DNA of 64,000 nucleotides from Gemmatimonadota bacterium (GCA_028287185.1 JAQBQD010000161.1:1-64000), one strand, 5' to 3'; positions 8,944 to 17,246 are shown, numbered from the stretch's first letter. Made by a program: numbers and translations. The notes: generated from the sequence alone by a model not told the origin.

Positions 8944-9198
8944 ATGGCACTGCGCGAGTTCAAGGACCGCACGGGTCGCGAGTGGCGGGTGTGGGACACG
9001 CTGCCGGCGGCGGGCAGCGTGGGCAGCTTTCCGCTACGCCACCCCACGGGCTGGCTCACCTTCGACTGCGGCGACGAGAAGCGGCGCATGAGCCCCATCC
9101 CCGAGGGCTGGTTCTCGCACGACACTCCCGGCCTGCTCCTGCTGCTGATGAAGGCCGAGATCGTGCCCCGCCGCACCATCGAGCTCCCCAAGCTCTGA
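8944..9198 (+). CDS. Small conserved hypothetical protein, 84 residues
   Basis: Short acidic/basic cytoplasmic protein beginning MALREFKDRTGREWRVWD. It has aromatic-rich blocks GWLTFDCGDEKRRMSPIP and a C-terminal leucine stretch. I recall similar small proteins with a REF-D--G--WRVWDV start in Gemmatimonadota genomes, but none with a known role. An in-frame ATG at 8881 would add 21 residues; 8944 is preferred because the conserved block starts there. The gene is divergent from the TetR gene and ends at a clear terminator hairpin, so it is a single transcription unit. Confidence 0.75.
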   Translation: MALREFKDRTGREWRVWDTLPAAGSVGSFPLRHPTGWLTFDCGDEKRRMSPIPEGWFSHDTPGLLLLLMKAEIVPRRTIELPKL

Positions 9199-9249
9199 CC
9201 TCCGCTGGCGGCCAGCGGCCGCTGGAGCCGGGTTCCGTGGAACGCGAAA

Positions 9250-9282
9250 GAGCCGCCCGTCGCGATGTGCGATGGGCGGCTC
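9250..9282. terminator. Bidirectional terminator hairpin
   Basis: Stem GAGCCGCCCGTCGC / GCGATGGGCGGCTC (14 bp, one G-T pair), loop GATGT. It lies between the convergent genes ending at 9198 and 9313. Confidence 0.75.
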
Positions 9283-9312
9283 TCGTTCGTGCGGCGGCCA
9301 GCGAGCGGAGGA

Positions 9313-9792
9313 TCACTCCTCGTCGCGCGGGTCCGGGCGGTGGCCGGGCGCCCGCGCGTCGGGATCCTTCTTCTTGCGTCCCCTGCGCCTGGGCACCGGA
9401 TACTCCGGCGAGGCGGCCGTGGGCCCGGGCAGCCCGTCGCGCGCCAGGGAGCGCAGCCCCTCGATCCACTCGGGGTAGGGCGCTCGCGCCTGGCGGTGCA
9501 GCTCCTCGTAGTGGTCGGCGGTGCGCAGCAGCGCGGCGGCGAGCTGGTCGCTGGGCAGGTTGGCCAGCGACTCCAGGATCAGCAGCGCCATCTCGCCGGA
9601 GTCCTGCAACGATGCGTACCTCGCGTGCCGGTCCTTGAGAAACCAGACCCTCAGCTTCGGCCAGATCTTGCTGGGCAGCGCCTGCCGCTTCACGAACTTG
9701 TCGATGGAGCTCTTGGCGACGTCCGTCTCTTCCTCCAGCTCCCGCAGCGAAGCGCCCGTCGCCTTCAGCCGGAAGATGGCCCACGAGCGCAC
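9313..9792 (-). CDS. Helix-turn-helix protein of unknown family, paralog 1
   Basis: Unknown protein with a helix-turn-helix-like segment SLRELEEETDVAKSSIDKFVKR, then KLRVWFLKDRHARYASLQ, an alpha-helical middle, and a very basic tail (RRRGRKKKDPDA). The paralog at 10314 has the same order: LDELAKEIHISRSAVDKTL, LTEWFVRDRRALYGPLQ, basic tail KRKKGRRKK. This suggests a DNA-binding protein family. The start is uncertain. The frame is open up to a GTG at 9927, but that GTG lies inside a promoter whose -10 is at 9910-9915. The GTG at 9792 is used here because a GTG occurs at the aligned place in the paralog. In-frame similarity (a PER-L/V motif) reaches further upstream. Confidence 0.65.
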   Translation of the reverse strand: MRSWAIFRLKATGASLRELEEETDVAKSSIDKFVKRQALPSKIWPKLRVWFLKDRHARYASLQDSGEMALLILESLANLPSDQLAAALLRTADHYEELHRQARAPYPEWIEGLRSLARDGLPGPTAASPEYPVPRRRGRKKKDPDARAPGHRPDPRDEE

Positions 9793-9869
9793 GTACTCGA
9801 CCAGCGTGTCATGGTCGAGCCGCTCCGGCGCCAGGTCGGGCGTGGGAGCGTGCGGCGGATCGGCATCTT

Positions 9870-9938
9870 CCCGTCCACTTTGTCCAGGATCGTCAGGTGT
9901 ACACTGTAGAACGTACACTCTGTCCACCCGCTCCGCAA
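9870..9938 (-). promoter_or_regulatory. Promoter plus conserved 34-nt leader block of paralog 1
   Basis: Minus strand: -35 TTGCGG (9933-9938), 17 nt, -10 TACGTT (9910-9915), 6 nt, then a leader block at 9870-9903 containing CCTGACGA and GGACAAA. The block matches the paralog's block at 10790-10823 at 27 of 34 positions, and both sit at the same distance from the -10. A GTG (here) or ATG (paralog) follows GGACAAA at the same place, out of frame with the main gene. Confidence 0.65.
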
Positions 9939-10256
9939 GGGCTATAACGCGGCGAGTTCACGCAGGGGAGATCACGTCGGCGTGATGGGGAGTCGCGGGA
10001 CCAGCGATCGACGGGTGACACGATCAACGAGGTGTGATCGAGCAGCAACGGTCGATGGAGAGGAAGCACGCGAGGACGCGGGAGCGAGAAGTCATCAGCG
10101 GCCGAATACCGCGTCGACGCGGTATCGAGAGACAGGCCGGATTCTATCACGGTCCGGAGGGATGAACCTACCGGCTTCGAACTACGGATCGCGCCTGCGC
10201 GGAAACCAGGGCACAGGCGCGGAAGGATGATCCGGCGCGAGAATCATGAAGTACCC

Positions 10257-10313
10257 ACCCTCACCCGCTGGCGGGAGAGAGTGGGCGGGTCTCAGCCCGC
10301 CGGGGGAGGGCCA
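10257..10313 (-). repeat. Short dispersed repeat family C, copy 1
   Basis: GC-rich hairpin-prone stretch of the pattern CCCGCTGGCGGGAGAGAGTG followed by GGGTCTCAGCCCGCCGGGG. It directly abuts the stop codon of the minus-strand gene at 10314. A second copy is at 44690-44742. Confidence 0.6.
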
Positions 10314-10736
10314 TCACTCGCCCTCCTTCTTCCGTCTCCCCTTCTTCCGCTTGGGCGGGTCCCCCGGCGCCTCGCCAGTCAGGTCCTCGGGTCGCGTCTG
10401 GCGGAGCATGTCCACCCAGGGCGGGATGGGCGCCTTGCGCTTGCCCAGGATGGTCTGGTACGCGTCGGCGAGCTCTTTCGCGGCTTCAGCCCGCTCCTGG
10501 GGCAGCAGGACGTCCAGCGTGTCCAGGAGCTGGATGACCCGGTCGGCGCCCTGCAGCGGGCCGTACAGGGCGCGCCGGTCGCGGACGAACCACTCGGTGA
10601 GCTTCTGGAGGTTCTTGTCGGGATTGATGGGCTCCTTCAGCGTCTTGTCCACGGCGCTTCGGGAGATGTGGATCTCCTTGGCCAGCTCGTCCAGCGTCGC
10701 CAGCTTGCGGCGGAACGCCAGATGGCGGCGGATCAC
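10314..10736 (-). CDS. Helix-turn-helix protein of unknown family, paralog 2
   Basis: 140 residues from a GTG at 10736. The helix-turn-helix-like region TLDELAKEIHISRSAVDKTL lies near residues 13-32, followed by WFVRDRRALYGPLQ, a helical core and a basic C-terminus (KRKKGRRKKEGE). It is clearly homologous to the neighbour at 9313. In-frame similarity continues upstream of the GTG (C-PDD-GQ then PERV), yet no ATG, GTG or TTG is available there. A 21-codon frame starting at an ATG in the leader ends in a TGA overlapping this GTG (GTGA), suggesting translational coupling. Function unknown; DNA binding is the best guess. Confidence 0.65.
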   Translation of the reverse strand: MIRRHLAFRRKLATLDELAKEIHISRSAVDKTLKEPINPDKNLQKLTEWFVRDRRALYGPLQGADRVIQLLDTLDVLLPQERAEAAKELADAYQTILGKRKAPIPPWVDMLRQTRPEDLTGEAPGDPPKRKKGRRKKEGE

Positions 10737-10789
10737 CTCGAACGAGACGCGTTCGGGAGGTCCGCCGCCGCCGGGAGCCTCCTCAGGCT

Positions 10790-10858
10790 CCCGTTCATTT
10801 TGTCCACCGTCGTCAGGATTACACTTGCCAAGCTAGACGCCGCCCGGGCGCCCCGCAA
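10790..10858 (-). promoter_or_regulatory. Promoter plus conserved 34-nt leader block of paralog 2
   Basis: Minus strand: -35 TTGCGG (10853-10858), 17 nt, -10 TAGCTT (10830-10835), 6 nt, then the shared leader block (10790-10823). The -35 lies 15 bp beyond the stop codon of the peptidase gene at 10873, so this gene is transcribed independently. Confidence 0.65.
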
Positions 10859-10872
10859 GAACTTCGGCGGCG

Positions 10873-12564
10873 TCAGCGGCCGGCGGGCTCCAGCACGCGC
10901 AGCACGGGGAACTCGCCGCCCGGCCGCAGCGCCGCGTCGAACACGTTCCACGTCGCCAGCCCGTCGTCGCTCTCCGGCTCCAGCAGGTACGCCGCCAGCG
11001 TCGCCAGCGGCTGGCCGGTCCGCACCACCAGCCACCCCGCGGGCACCACGCGGTCCACCTCGGTCCATCGGCCCACGAGCCGCACCTCGTGGTGGCGCTG
11101 GAACTCGCGCGGCGAGCGGACCACGGAGTCCACGGCGAACGCCTCGCCGCGCACGCGCCACGGGGCCCGCAGCGTATCCACCCGCAGCCCGTGCAGCGCC
11201 AGCAGGCGCACCGCGTCCGTCGCGTCCGGCGCCAGCGCGTACGCGGCGGGCATCCGGCGCGTGAGCGTGGGCACGAAGCGGTCGGCCACGGGGATGCTGA
11301 GGGTGCGGAACCGCCCCGTGCGCCGCAGCCCGCGCGGCACCCCGGGCTGCGTGAGCGAGCTGTCGCCCGTGGCCGCCAGGTCCTCCGCGATCACGGGGCC
11401 GCGCGGCGGGTGGGGGATCAGGATGCTGCGGATGGCGACGTCCCGCGCCGGCTGGGCCCGCCGGAGCGCCGCCAGCTCGCGGCCGCGCTCCGCCGCCAGC
11501 GACAGGATCTCGCGCACGAAGGCGTAGGTGCTGGCCACGCGACGCTCGAACGGGTCGTGCGAGAAGGCTTCGCTCAGGATGGAGACGCGGCCGCGCAGCC
11601 CCACGTAGTTGGTGCCGAAGCGGGGCCGGTGGTCGTAGCTGTACCACCCCGGCTTCACCGTGTCGGTGTTGACGTCGTCCCCGTATCCCAGGGTGAAGTT
11701 GCCGTAGTCGAAGGTCTCGAAGCCGTGCCGCGCCCGCATCCGCCGGCGCAGCTCGGGCAGTAGCACGTCGCGCGTAAGGGCGCCTGCCGCGCCGGCGGCG
11801 GGCGTCAGCGAGGGGGCGTAGGTGAGCGCGTAGCCGTGGTAGCTGCCGTCCGTGGTGTGCAGGTCCACGAACACGTCCGGGTCCCACCGGGCGAACGCCG
11901 CCAGCGAGGCGCGCGTCTCGGGCGCCTCGGCTTTCACGTAGTCGCGGTTCAGGTCCAGCCCCTGCCCGTTGGCCCGCTCGCCCACCCGCTCCGGCCCGTT
12001 CTGCTCCTCACGGTTCACCGCCTGCGCCGCGAAGCGCTCGTTGCCGTCCGCGTTGTAGATGGGCACGGCGACGAGGACGACGGAGTCCAGCACGTTGGGC
12101 CGGGGATCGAGCGTGAGGTCGCGGAGCAGCGCCTGCACCGCCTCCTTCCCCTCCACCTCGCCCGCGTGGATGTTTCCCTGCACGTACACGATGGGGCGCC
12201 CCAGCCGCCGCGCCTCCTCCGGCGTCCGCACGAGGGGGCGCGAGGCGATCACCAGCGGGATCGCGCGCCCCTGCGGCGAGAAGCCCAGCGTATCGAGATG
12301 GATGGCCGCGCCGCCCGCCCGCAGCGAGTCCAGGAACGCCACCACGTCCGCGTAGCGCGACGTCTCCAGGTAGCCCGTGCGCTCCGCCCGGGTGTGCGGC
12401 CCGGCGGTGGACGGCCGCGGCGCGGTGGCGGTCGAGGCAGCGGTGGCCGACGCCGGAGTCGCGGGGCCCGCGGCGGGCGGCGGCGTCCACGCGGGCGTGC
12501 ATGCGGCGGCGAGCGCGGCGAGGGCGGCGGCGGCGAGAGGGCGTGCCGGGGCGCTGCGGATCAT
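10873..12564 (-). CDS. M14-family zinc carboxypeptidase lipoprotein
   Basis: 563 residues. The signal peptide ends in a lipobox (LAAAC, Cys22), so the enzyme is probably membrane-anchored in the periplasm or on the surface. A Thr/Pro/Ala-rich linker reaches residue 60, followed by the peptidase M14 domain. Zinc ligands are H133 and E136 in NIHAGEVEGKE and H236 in DLHTTDGSYHG; substrate-binding DLNRDYVK is near 204-211, and SILSEAFSHDPF probably holds the catalytic Glu. It is likely to trim C-terminal residues of extracellular peptides. The ATG at 12564 gives the lipoprotein signal. It is divergent from the MFS gene. Confidence 0.9.
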   Translation of the reverse strand: MIRSAPARPLAAAALAALAAACTPAWTPPPAAGPATPASATAASTATAPRPSTAGPHTRAERTGYLETSRYADVVAFLDSLRAGGAAIHLDTLGFSPQGRAIPLVIASRPLVRTPEEARRLGRPIVYVQGNIHAGEVEGKEAVQALLRDLTLDPRPNVLDSVVLVAVPIYNADGNERFAAQAVNREEQNGPERVGERANGQGLDLNRDYVKAEAPETRASLAAFARWDPDVFVDLHTTDGSYHGYALTYAPSLTPAAGAAGALTRDVLLPELRRRMRARHGFETFDYGNFTLGYGDDVNTDTVKPGWYSYDHRPRFGTNYVGLRGRVSILSEAFSHDPFERRVASTYAFVREILSLAAERGRELAALRRAQPARDVAIRSILIPHPPRGPVIAEDLAATGDSSLTQPGVPRGLRRTGRFRTLSIPVADRFVPTLTRRMPAAYALAPDATDAVRLLALHGLRVDTLRAPWRVRGEAFAVDSVVRSPREFQRHHEVRLVGRWTEVDRVVPAGWLVVRTGQPLATLAAYLLEPESDDGLATWNVFDAALRPGGEFPVLRVLEPAGR

Positions 12565-12678
12565 GGTGAATGTCCGGGTTCCGTGGGGCTGGGACCGCGC
12601 CGGAGCGTGCCGGGTACGGTGCGGCCGGACCCCACGGTGCCACCGCGCGGCGCCTGCCGCAAGGGCCGCCCGGGCGCG

Positions 12679-12708
12679 TTGACGCCGGCCCGCCGCCGCC
12701 GCTACGTT
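12679..12708 (+). promoter_or_regulatory. Predicted promoter of the MFS exporter gene
   Basis: -35 TTGACG (12679-12684), 18-nt spacer, -10 TACGTT (12703-12708). The pattern resembles those at 9910, 14732 and 48162. It places the transcript start near 12715 and therefore excludes the in-frame TTG at 12679 as start codon. Confidence 0.6.
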
Positions 12709-12789
12709 CCCGGCGCCCCGGCCCCTCCGCGCGGGGCCGCTCCCCACCCTTCCGCCGGCAGGTCTCGCCTGGGCAAGCTCATCGTCCTG

Positions 12790-14118
12790 ATGGTCACGGC
12801 GTTCGTGGACATGGTGGGTCTCCTCATGGTGATCCCCCTGATCCCGTTCTATGCCATGAAGCTGGGCGCAGGCGGAATCGTGGTCGGCATCCTGGTGAGC
12901 GCCTTCTCGCTGGCCCAGCTCCTGAGCGCGCCGCTGTGGGGGCGCGTCTCGGACCGCTACGGCCGGCGGCCGGCGCTGCTCGTGGGGCTGGGGGCGAGCG
13001 CGCTGGCGTACGTGACCTTCGCCTTCGCGCAGTCCATCTGGCTGCTGCTGCTGTCGCGCCTCATCCAGGGCGCGGGGGGAGGCACCACGGGCGTGGTGCA
13101 GGCGTACGTGGCCGACGCCACGGAGCCCAAGGACCGCGCCAAGAGCCTGGGATGGCTTTCCGCCGCCACCAACCTGGGCGTCACCATCGGGCCCCTGCTG
13201 GGCTCGGCCAGCCTGGCGCTCAGCGTGCACGCGCCGGGGCTGCTGGCCGCCGGCCTGTGCGTGGCCAACATGGGCTTCGCGTGGGTCTACCTGCGCGAGA
13301 CGCGGGTGATGGCCGCGCCCGGCGCCGCCTCCGCCCGCGTGAAGCCGCGCACGGTGGTGGCTCGCGTGATCACGCACCCGGGCGAGCCGGCGCCGCGGAT
13401 GATCTGGATCTACGCCATCGGCATGGGGGCCTTCTCGGGGTTCACGGCCCTGCTGGCGCTCTTCCTGAACAAGCGCTTCGGCATCACGGCGCAGACCATC
13501 GGGTGGGCGTACGCCTGGAATGGCGGCATCTCGGTGCTGGTGCGCGCCTTCGTGCTGGGCAAGGCCGTGGACCGCTTCGGCGAGGCGCGGCTGTCGCGGC
13601 TGGGGCAGATCCTGCTCACGGCGGGCCTGGCGCTTATGCCGATGACCTGGCGCTTCGGCGGCTCGTTCGCGCTCCCCTTCCAGGTGCACGTGAAGGCGCT
13701 GGCCGTCGCAAACGGCTGGTCGTTCCTGCTGCCGTCGTTCGGCGCCGGGAGCACCACGATCCCGCTCAAGTTCGTGGCGCTCGCGGTGGTGATGGCGCTG
13801 ATCCCGCTGGGCACGGCGTTCACCTTCCCCTGCGTGACCGCCACCCTGTCGCGGATCATCAAGCCCACCGAGCGCGGGCTGTACATGGGCGTGCAGCAGA
13901 GCTTCGGCGGCGCGGCGCGGGTGATCGGGCCCATCTGGGCGGGCTGGGCCTTCGACGCACTGGGCACGCCGTACCCGTTCTGGACCAGCGCCGGCCTGGT
14001 GTTCGGCACCATCTTCCTGGGCCTGGGGATGGAGCGCTTCACCCGCGACGCCCCCGAGACGCCCGGCGCGGAGTCCATTCCCGCAAAAGCCGGCGACCCG
14101 GTGCCCGCGGCGGACTGA
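12790..14118 (+). CDS. Major facilitator superfamily exporter (TetA/multidrug type)
   Basis: About 442 residues and 12 transmembrane segments. The MFS signature WGRVSDRYGRRPALLVG follows TM2, and TM5 carries NLGVTIGPLLG, typical of the proton-driven drug-export branch. The second half has RGLYMGVQQSFGGAARVIGP. A central insertion of about 60 residues (GGSFALPFQVHVKALAVA) is longer than usual. Start is uncertain: ATG 12790 falls within TM1. A CTG at 12769, preceded by GGCAGG, would restore MGKLIVLMV and the full first helix, and lies downstream of the predicted transcript start. Substrate unknown. Confidence 0.88.
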   Translation: MVTAFVDMVGLLMVIPLIPFYAMKLGAGGIVVGILVSAFSLAQLLSAPLWGRVSDRYGRRPALLVGLGASALAYVTFAFAQSIWLLLLSRLIQGAGGGTTGVVQAYVADATEPKDRAKSLGWLSAATNLGVTIGPLLGSASLALSVHAPGLLAAGLCVANMGFAWVYLRETRVMAAPGAASARVKPRTVVARVITHPGEPAPRMIWIYAIGMGAFSGFTALLALFLNKRFGITAQTIGWAYAWNGGISVLVRAFVLGKAVDRFGEARLSRLGQILLTAGLALMPMTWRFGGSFALPFQVHVKALAVANGWSFLLPSFGAGSTTIPLKFVALAVVMALIPLGTAFTFPCVTATLSRIIKPTERGLYMGVQQSFGGAARVIGPIWAGWAFDALGTPYPFWTSAGLVFGTIFLGLGMERFTRDAPETPGAESIPAKAGDPVPAAD

Positions 14119-14185
14119 GGCGAGGGAGGGAGGCGGGGAACACGATTCCAGCTTGGCGCCCGGATGAGGCACGGCGGAGTGCAAG

Positions 14186-14215
14186 GAAGGCCCGGCGCAC
14201 GAGCGTCGGGCCTTC
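14186..14215. terminator. Bidirectional terminator hairpin
   Basis: Stem GAAGGCCCG-G-CGC / GCG-T-CGGGCCTTC with loop ACGA, between the convergent genes ending at 14118 and 14320. Confidence 0.7.
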
Positions 14216-14319
14216 TCCGATTCCACAGCCCTTCAACGACCCGCGTTCGAGGGACGTCGGATGCTGGACAGCGCCCTCAGGTGAGCCGGGCCCGTGCCGC
14301 CGCGAGCCCTTGAACGCGC

Positions 14320-14619
14320 CTACTTCATCCCGCGCGGGCGGACCAGGTCGTCGTAGAGGCGGGTCATGGTCTCGGGGGGGACGTCGTAGATGCGGGCGAT
14401 GTAGCCGAAGGTGACGCCGTCGTCGCGCAGCTCGCGCAGGCGGTCGGCGGCCAGGCGCAGGATGAGGCGGGCGCGGGCCTCCTGCGCGGCGTCGGGCCTG
14501 GGCTCCAGCGGCGGCAGGGCGCGCGGGCGCGGGGCGCGGCGGGGGTCGCCGGGGGCTGCGAAGTCCCGCGCGGGCGCTTCGGTGCGGCGGGCGGTGGCGG
14601 ATTCGGCTGCGCGAACCAT
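14320..14619 (-). CDS. Small helix-turn-helix-like protein, 99 residues
   Basis: Short basic protein with a disordered Ala/Pro/Arg-rich first half. Its C-terminal helix-turn-helix-like segment is RLILRLAADRLRELRDDGVT then FGYIARIYDVPPETMTRLYDDL, reminiscent of resolvase-type or sigma-like HTH motifs. The start at 14619 is supported by GAGG six bases before the ATG; the frame is open further upstream. Possibly a small DNA-binding regulator; no family can be named. It is convergent with the MFS gene and shares its terminator. Confidence 0.6.
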   Translation of the reverse strand: MVRAAESATARRTEAPARDFAAPGDPRRAPRPRALPPLEPRPDAAQEARARLILRLAADRLRELRDDGVTFGYIARIYDVPPETMTRLYDDLVRPRGMK

Positions 14620-14731
14620 GGGTCCTCGGCGCTGCTTGGGCTGTCGGATTCCGGGCGGGCTGGGGAGGAACACCTGAGGCATATCCCGTGCCGATTTCGA
14701 CACAGCGGAGGGCAGCCACGCCCCCGCACCC

Positions 14732-14760
14732 TTGAGCGAAGTTGGCGCCGGGCGTAGATT
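14732..14760 (+). promoter_or_regulatory. Predicted promoter of the zinc-ribbon membrane protein gene
   Basis: -35 TTGAGC (14732-14737), 17-nt spacer, -10 TAGATT (14755-14760), about 45 bp before the ATG at 14807. Confidence 0.6.
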
Positions 14761-14806
14761 TGCGCTTCGGTTTTACCCCTGCTCCCGCACACCCGGACCC
14801 TACTCG

Positions 14807-15619
14807 ATGAGCCAGTCCTGTCCGTCCTGCGGCAAGCCCGCCGCGGGCCGTTTCTGCGCCGACTGCGGCGTGGCGCTCGACGCGGAGTGCCGCGACTGCG
14901 GCAACCGCCTTCCCGCGGGCGCGCGCTTCTGCAACCAGTGCGGGCGCTCCGCCGCCGCGGGCGAGCCGGCGGCCGCCTCGTCCCCCGCGGGCAACCTGCC
15001 GTGGCTGATCACCGGCGTGGCCCTGGTGGCGCTGGCGGGCGTGCTGTTGTGGCCCCGCATGAGCGGCACGGACAAGCCGGAGGTGCCCACCGGCTCCACG
15101 AGCGCCATGGCCCAGGCCCCGGCGGCGCCCTTCGCGGGCGGCGGCGCGGCGCCCGGCGGCGGCGACCCGCGCTCCATCGACGTCACCAGCATGCCGCCAC
15201 GCGAGGCGGCGGACCGCCTGTTCAACCGGGTGATGCAGGCCGTGTCGCGCGGCGACACCACGGAAAGCACCCGCTTCATGCCGATGGCGCTGATGGCGTA
15301 CGGCCGCGTGCCCAGCCTGGACGCCGACGGCCACTACCACCTGGCGATCCTGCAGCTCGTGGCGGGCGATGGGAAGGCGGCGCGCGCCCAGGCCGACACC
15401 ATCCTGGCCGCGGACCCCGCCCACCTCTTCGGCCTGTTCACCGCCGCGCAGGCCGAGAAGGCGATGGGCAACACGGCCGCCGCGAAGGGGTTCTACCAGC
15501 GCTTCCTGGCCGGGTACGATGCGCAGATCAAGCGCGGTCTGCCCGAGTACAAGGAGCACGAGCAGGCCCTGCCCCCCATGAAGGCAGAGGCGCAGAAGCA
15601 GGTCTCCGGCGGCAGGTAG
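14807..15619 (+). CDS. Double zinc-ribbon membrane protein with TPR-like C-terminal domain
   Basis: 270 residues. A double zinc ribbon fills the N-terminus: CPSCGKPAAGRFCADC, then CRDCGNRLPAGARFCNQC. A single transmembrane segment follows (LPWLITGVALVALAGVLLW, about residues 65-83), then a Gly/Ala linker and a helical domain of about 140 residues with tetratricopeptide-like spacing (HYHLAILQLVAGDGKAARAQ, AAQAEKAMGNTAAAKGFYQRFL). By topology the ribbons are cytoplasmic and the helical domain outside. Function unknown; it resembles other bacterial zinc-ribbon-TM-TPR proteins of presumed scaffolding role. It has its own promoter and terminator. Confidence 0.8.
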   Translation: MSQSCPSCGKPAAGRFCADCGVALDAECRDCGNRLPAGARFCNQCGRSAAAGEPAAASSPAGNLPWLITGVALVALAGVLLWPRMSGTDKPEVPTGSTSAMAQAPAAPFAGGGAAPGGGDPRSIDVTSMPPREAADRLFNRVMQAVSRGDTTESTRFMPMALMAYGRVPSLDADGHYHLAILQLVAGDGKAARAQADTILAADPAHLFGLFTAAQAEKAMGNTAAAKGFYQRFLAGYDAQIKRGLPEYKEHEQALPPMKAEAQKQVSGGR

Positions 15620-15650
15620 CCGCCCGTCGCCGCGACGGTACGCGGGAAAG

Positions 15651-15687
15651 CAGAGGGGTGCACGGCAGCCTGCCGCGCACCCCTCTG
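15651..15687 (+). terminator. Terminator hairpin after the zinc-ribbon gene
   Basis: Perfect 11-bp stem CAGAGGGGTGC / GCACCCCTCTG with a 15-nt loop that can itself pair (GGCAG/CTGCC). Confidence 0.7.
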
Positions 15688-15769
15688 CCGTTGTCGACGA
15701 GCGCCTGCGCTCGATGGTCGAGTTTGACCGCTGGGCGATGGAGGCCGCCGGCCTGTCCACCGGGCGGTT

Positions 15770-15899
15770 GCGAAAGCGATCGTGACCCGAAGGGCGGAGA
15801 CGGACGGGGCGGTTTCCGGCCGGCTCCGTTTTGCTGGCGAGCGTCGTTTGATCGCCCGCAAAATAGAGCGCGGTGACCGCGAAGCGGGCATTCGCCCAA
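15770..15899 (-). repeat. Dispersed intergenic repeat family A, copy 1
   Basis: 130 bp starting GCGAAAGCGATCGTGACCCG and ending ATTCGCCCAA. On the minus strand it reads as a string of hairpins: GGGC-GAAT-GCCC, GCGGTCACCGC, and the TTTTGCTGGCGATC stem (degenerate in this copy). It starts 12 bp beyond the stop codon of the DUF1501 gene. Other copies are at 38597 and 53250. Confidence 0.85.
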
Positions 15900-15911
15900 A
15901 CAGCTTTCGAT

Positions 15912-17246
15912 CTACCCCAGCACCCGCCGCCAGCGGTGGGGATCGACGGTGTAGCCGGGGAAGACACGGTCCATGTGCTGGGCACCCAGGTGGCGGCCGG
16001 CGACCTCGGCGAAGACGTCGCGAAAGTCCGTGGTGACCTTGAGGTCGCGGCCCTCGTTGAGCTGCTCGGGCGCCAGACCGGGCCACTCGCCGTAGACGCG
16101 CCCGCCCGCCACGCCGCCGCCGATGACCATCATGCAGTTGGCGTGGCCGTGGTCGGTGCCGCCGGTGCCGTTCTCGGCCACGGTGCGCCCGAACTCGCTC
16201 ATGGTGAGCACCACCACGTCGCCCATGCGGTCGCCCAGGTCGTCGTAGAACGCCCGCAGCCCGCGCGCCAGCTCGTCCAGCCGCCGCGCGAGCTGGCCGT
16301 CCGCCCCGCCCTGCGCCACGTGCGTGTCCCACCCGCCCAGGTCCGCGAACGCGACCTCGACGCCGACCTCGGCCTTCACGAGCTGCGCGATCTGCCGCAG
16401 GCTGCGCCCGAAGTCGCCCGCGGGATAGGCGATGCCGTCGCGCGGCCGGTAGCGGCTGGGGTCGATGCGCTTGAGCAGGGCGGCGGCCTCCAGCCCTTCG
16501 TCGGCCGCGCCGGTGACGGCGTCGCCCGCGCCGGTGTGGTACATCCGCTGGAAGGTGTCCGAGAGCGATGCGTCGCGCCCGCCTGCCACGCCGAAGCGGT
16601 CCAGATCGCCGATGGCCAGCGCCGGCGCGGCGCCGCGCATGGAGAGCGGCAGGCTGGCGCCCATGGCGATGCCGCGCAGCGCCTCGCCTCCCCCCGCGGC
16701 GCCCGCCTGCCCGGCAGCGTGGTCGGCGGCGTGGGCGCGCGGGTCGGCCAGCGTGCGGCCCGTGCAGTCCGCGCACGGGGTGGCGGCCAGCACGCGGTTC
16801 AGCCACCCGTCGCGCGCGCGGCCGTCGGGCGAGGCGCTTTCCATGACGTCCTGCGCCTCGAAGTGCGAGCGCGTGGGGTTGGGCGAGCCGGTGGCGTGCA
16901 CCACCGCCAGCTCGTGCCGGCCGTACAGCTCGTGCAGCGGCGCAAGCGACGGGTGCATGCCGAAGAAGCCGTCCAGGTCCAGCGCCGCCCGCGCCCCGGA
17001 CGCCCGCGACGCATCGGCGATGGCGATGCCGCGCCGGGCGCCGTAGTAGGCCTTCTCGCCGAACGGCACCACCATGCTCAATCCGTCCACCGCGCCACGC
17101 TGGAAGATGCAGACGAGCGTCTTCTTGCGCGCGCCCGCCGTGGTCTGCGCCAGCAGCGAGCGCGTGACGAACTCGGGCGGCATGCCCATCGCCAGCAGGG
17201 CCATGGCGCCGCTCTTCAGGAACACGCGCCGGTTCATCGATCCCAT
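15912..17246 (-). CDS. DUF1501 (sulfatase-like fold) Tat-exported protein
   Basis: 444 residues. The N-terminus MGSMNRRVFLKSGAMALLAMG is a twin-arginine-type signal (RRVFLK). DUF1501 motifs follow: KTLVCIFQRGAVDGLSMVVP, HPSLAPLHELY, LAVVHATGSP, ADLGGWDTH, VVLTMSEFGRTVAENGTGGTDHG and a C-terminal FPGY. The DUF1501 family has an alkaline-phosphatase/sulfatase-like fold of unproven activity. The start at 17246 is set by AGGAGG seven bases upstream. The DUF1800 gene directly upstream (151 bp) on the same strand is its usual partner, so the two probably act together in the periplasm. Confidence 0.9.
   Translation of the reverse strand: MGSMNRRVFLKSGAMALLAMGMPPEFVTRSLLAQTTAGARKKTLVCIFQRGAVDGLSMVVPFGEKAYYGARRGIAIADASRASGARAALDLDGFFGMHPSLAPLHELYGRHELAVVHATGSPNPTRSHFEAQDVMESASPDGRARDGWLNRVLAATPCADCTGRTLADPRAHAADHAAGQAGAAGGGEALRGIAMGASLPLSMRGAAPALAIGDLDRFGVAGGRDASLSDTFQRMYHTGAGDAVTGAADEGLEAAALLKRIDPSRYRPRDGIAYPAGDFGRSLRQIAQLVKAEVGVEVAFADLGGWDTHVAQGGADGQLARRLDELARGLRAFYDDLGDRMGDVVVLTMSEFGRTVAENGTGGTDHGHANCMMVIGGGVAGGRVYGEWPGLAPEQLNEGRDLKVTTDFRDVFAEVAGRHLGAQHMDRVFPGYTVDPHRWRRVLG

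Noticed and set aside
10873-14226. 1,117-codon open frame covering the M14 peptidase and running through the MFS region
   Set aside because: Only the part from 12564 downward encodes a recognisable protein with a lipoprotein signal; the rest is antisense to the MFS gene.
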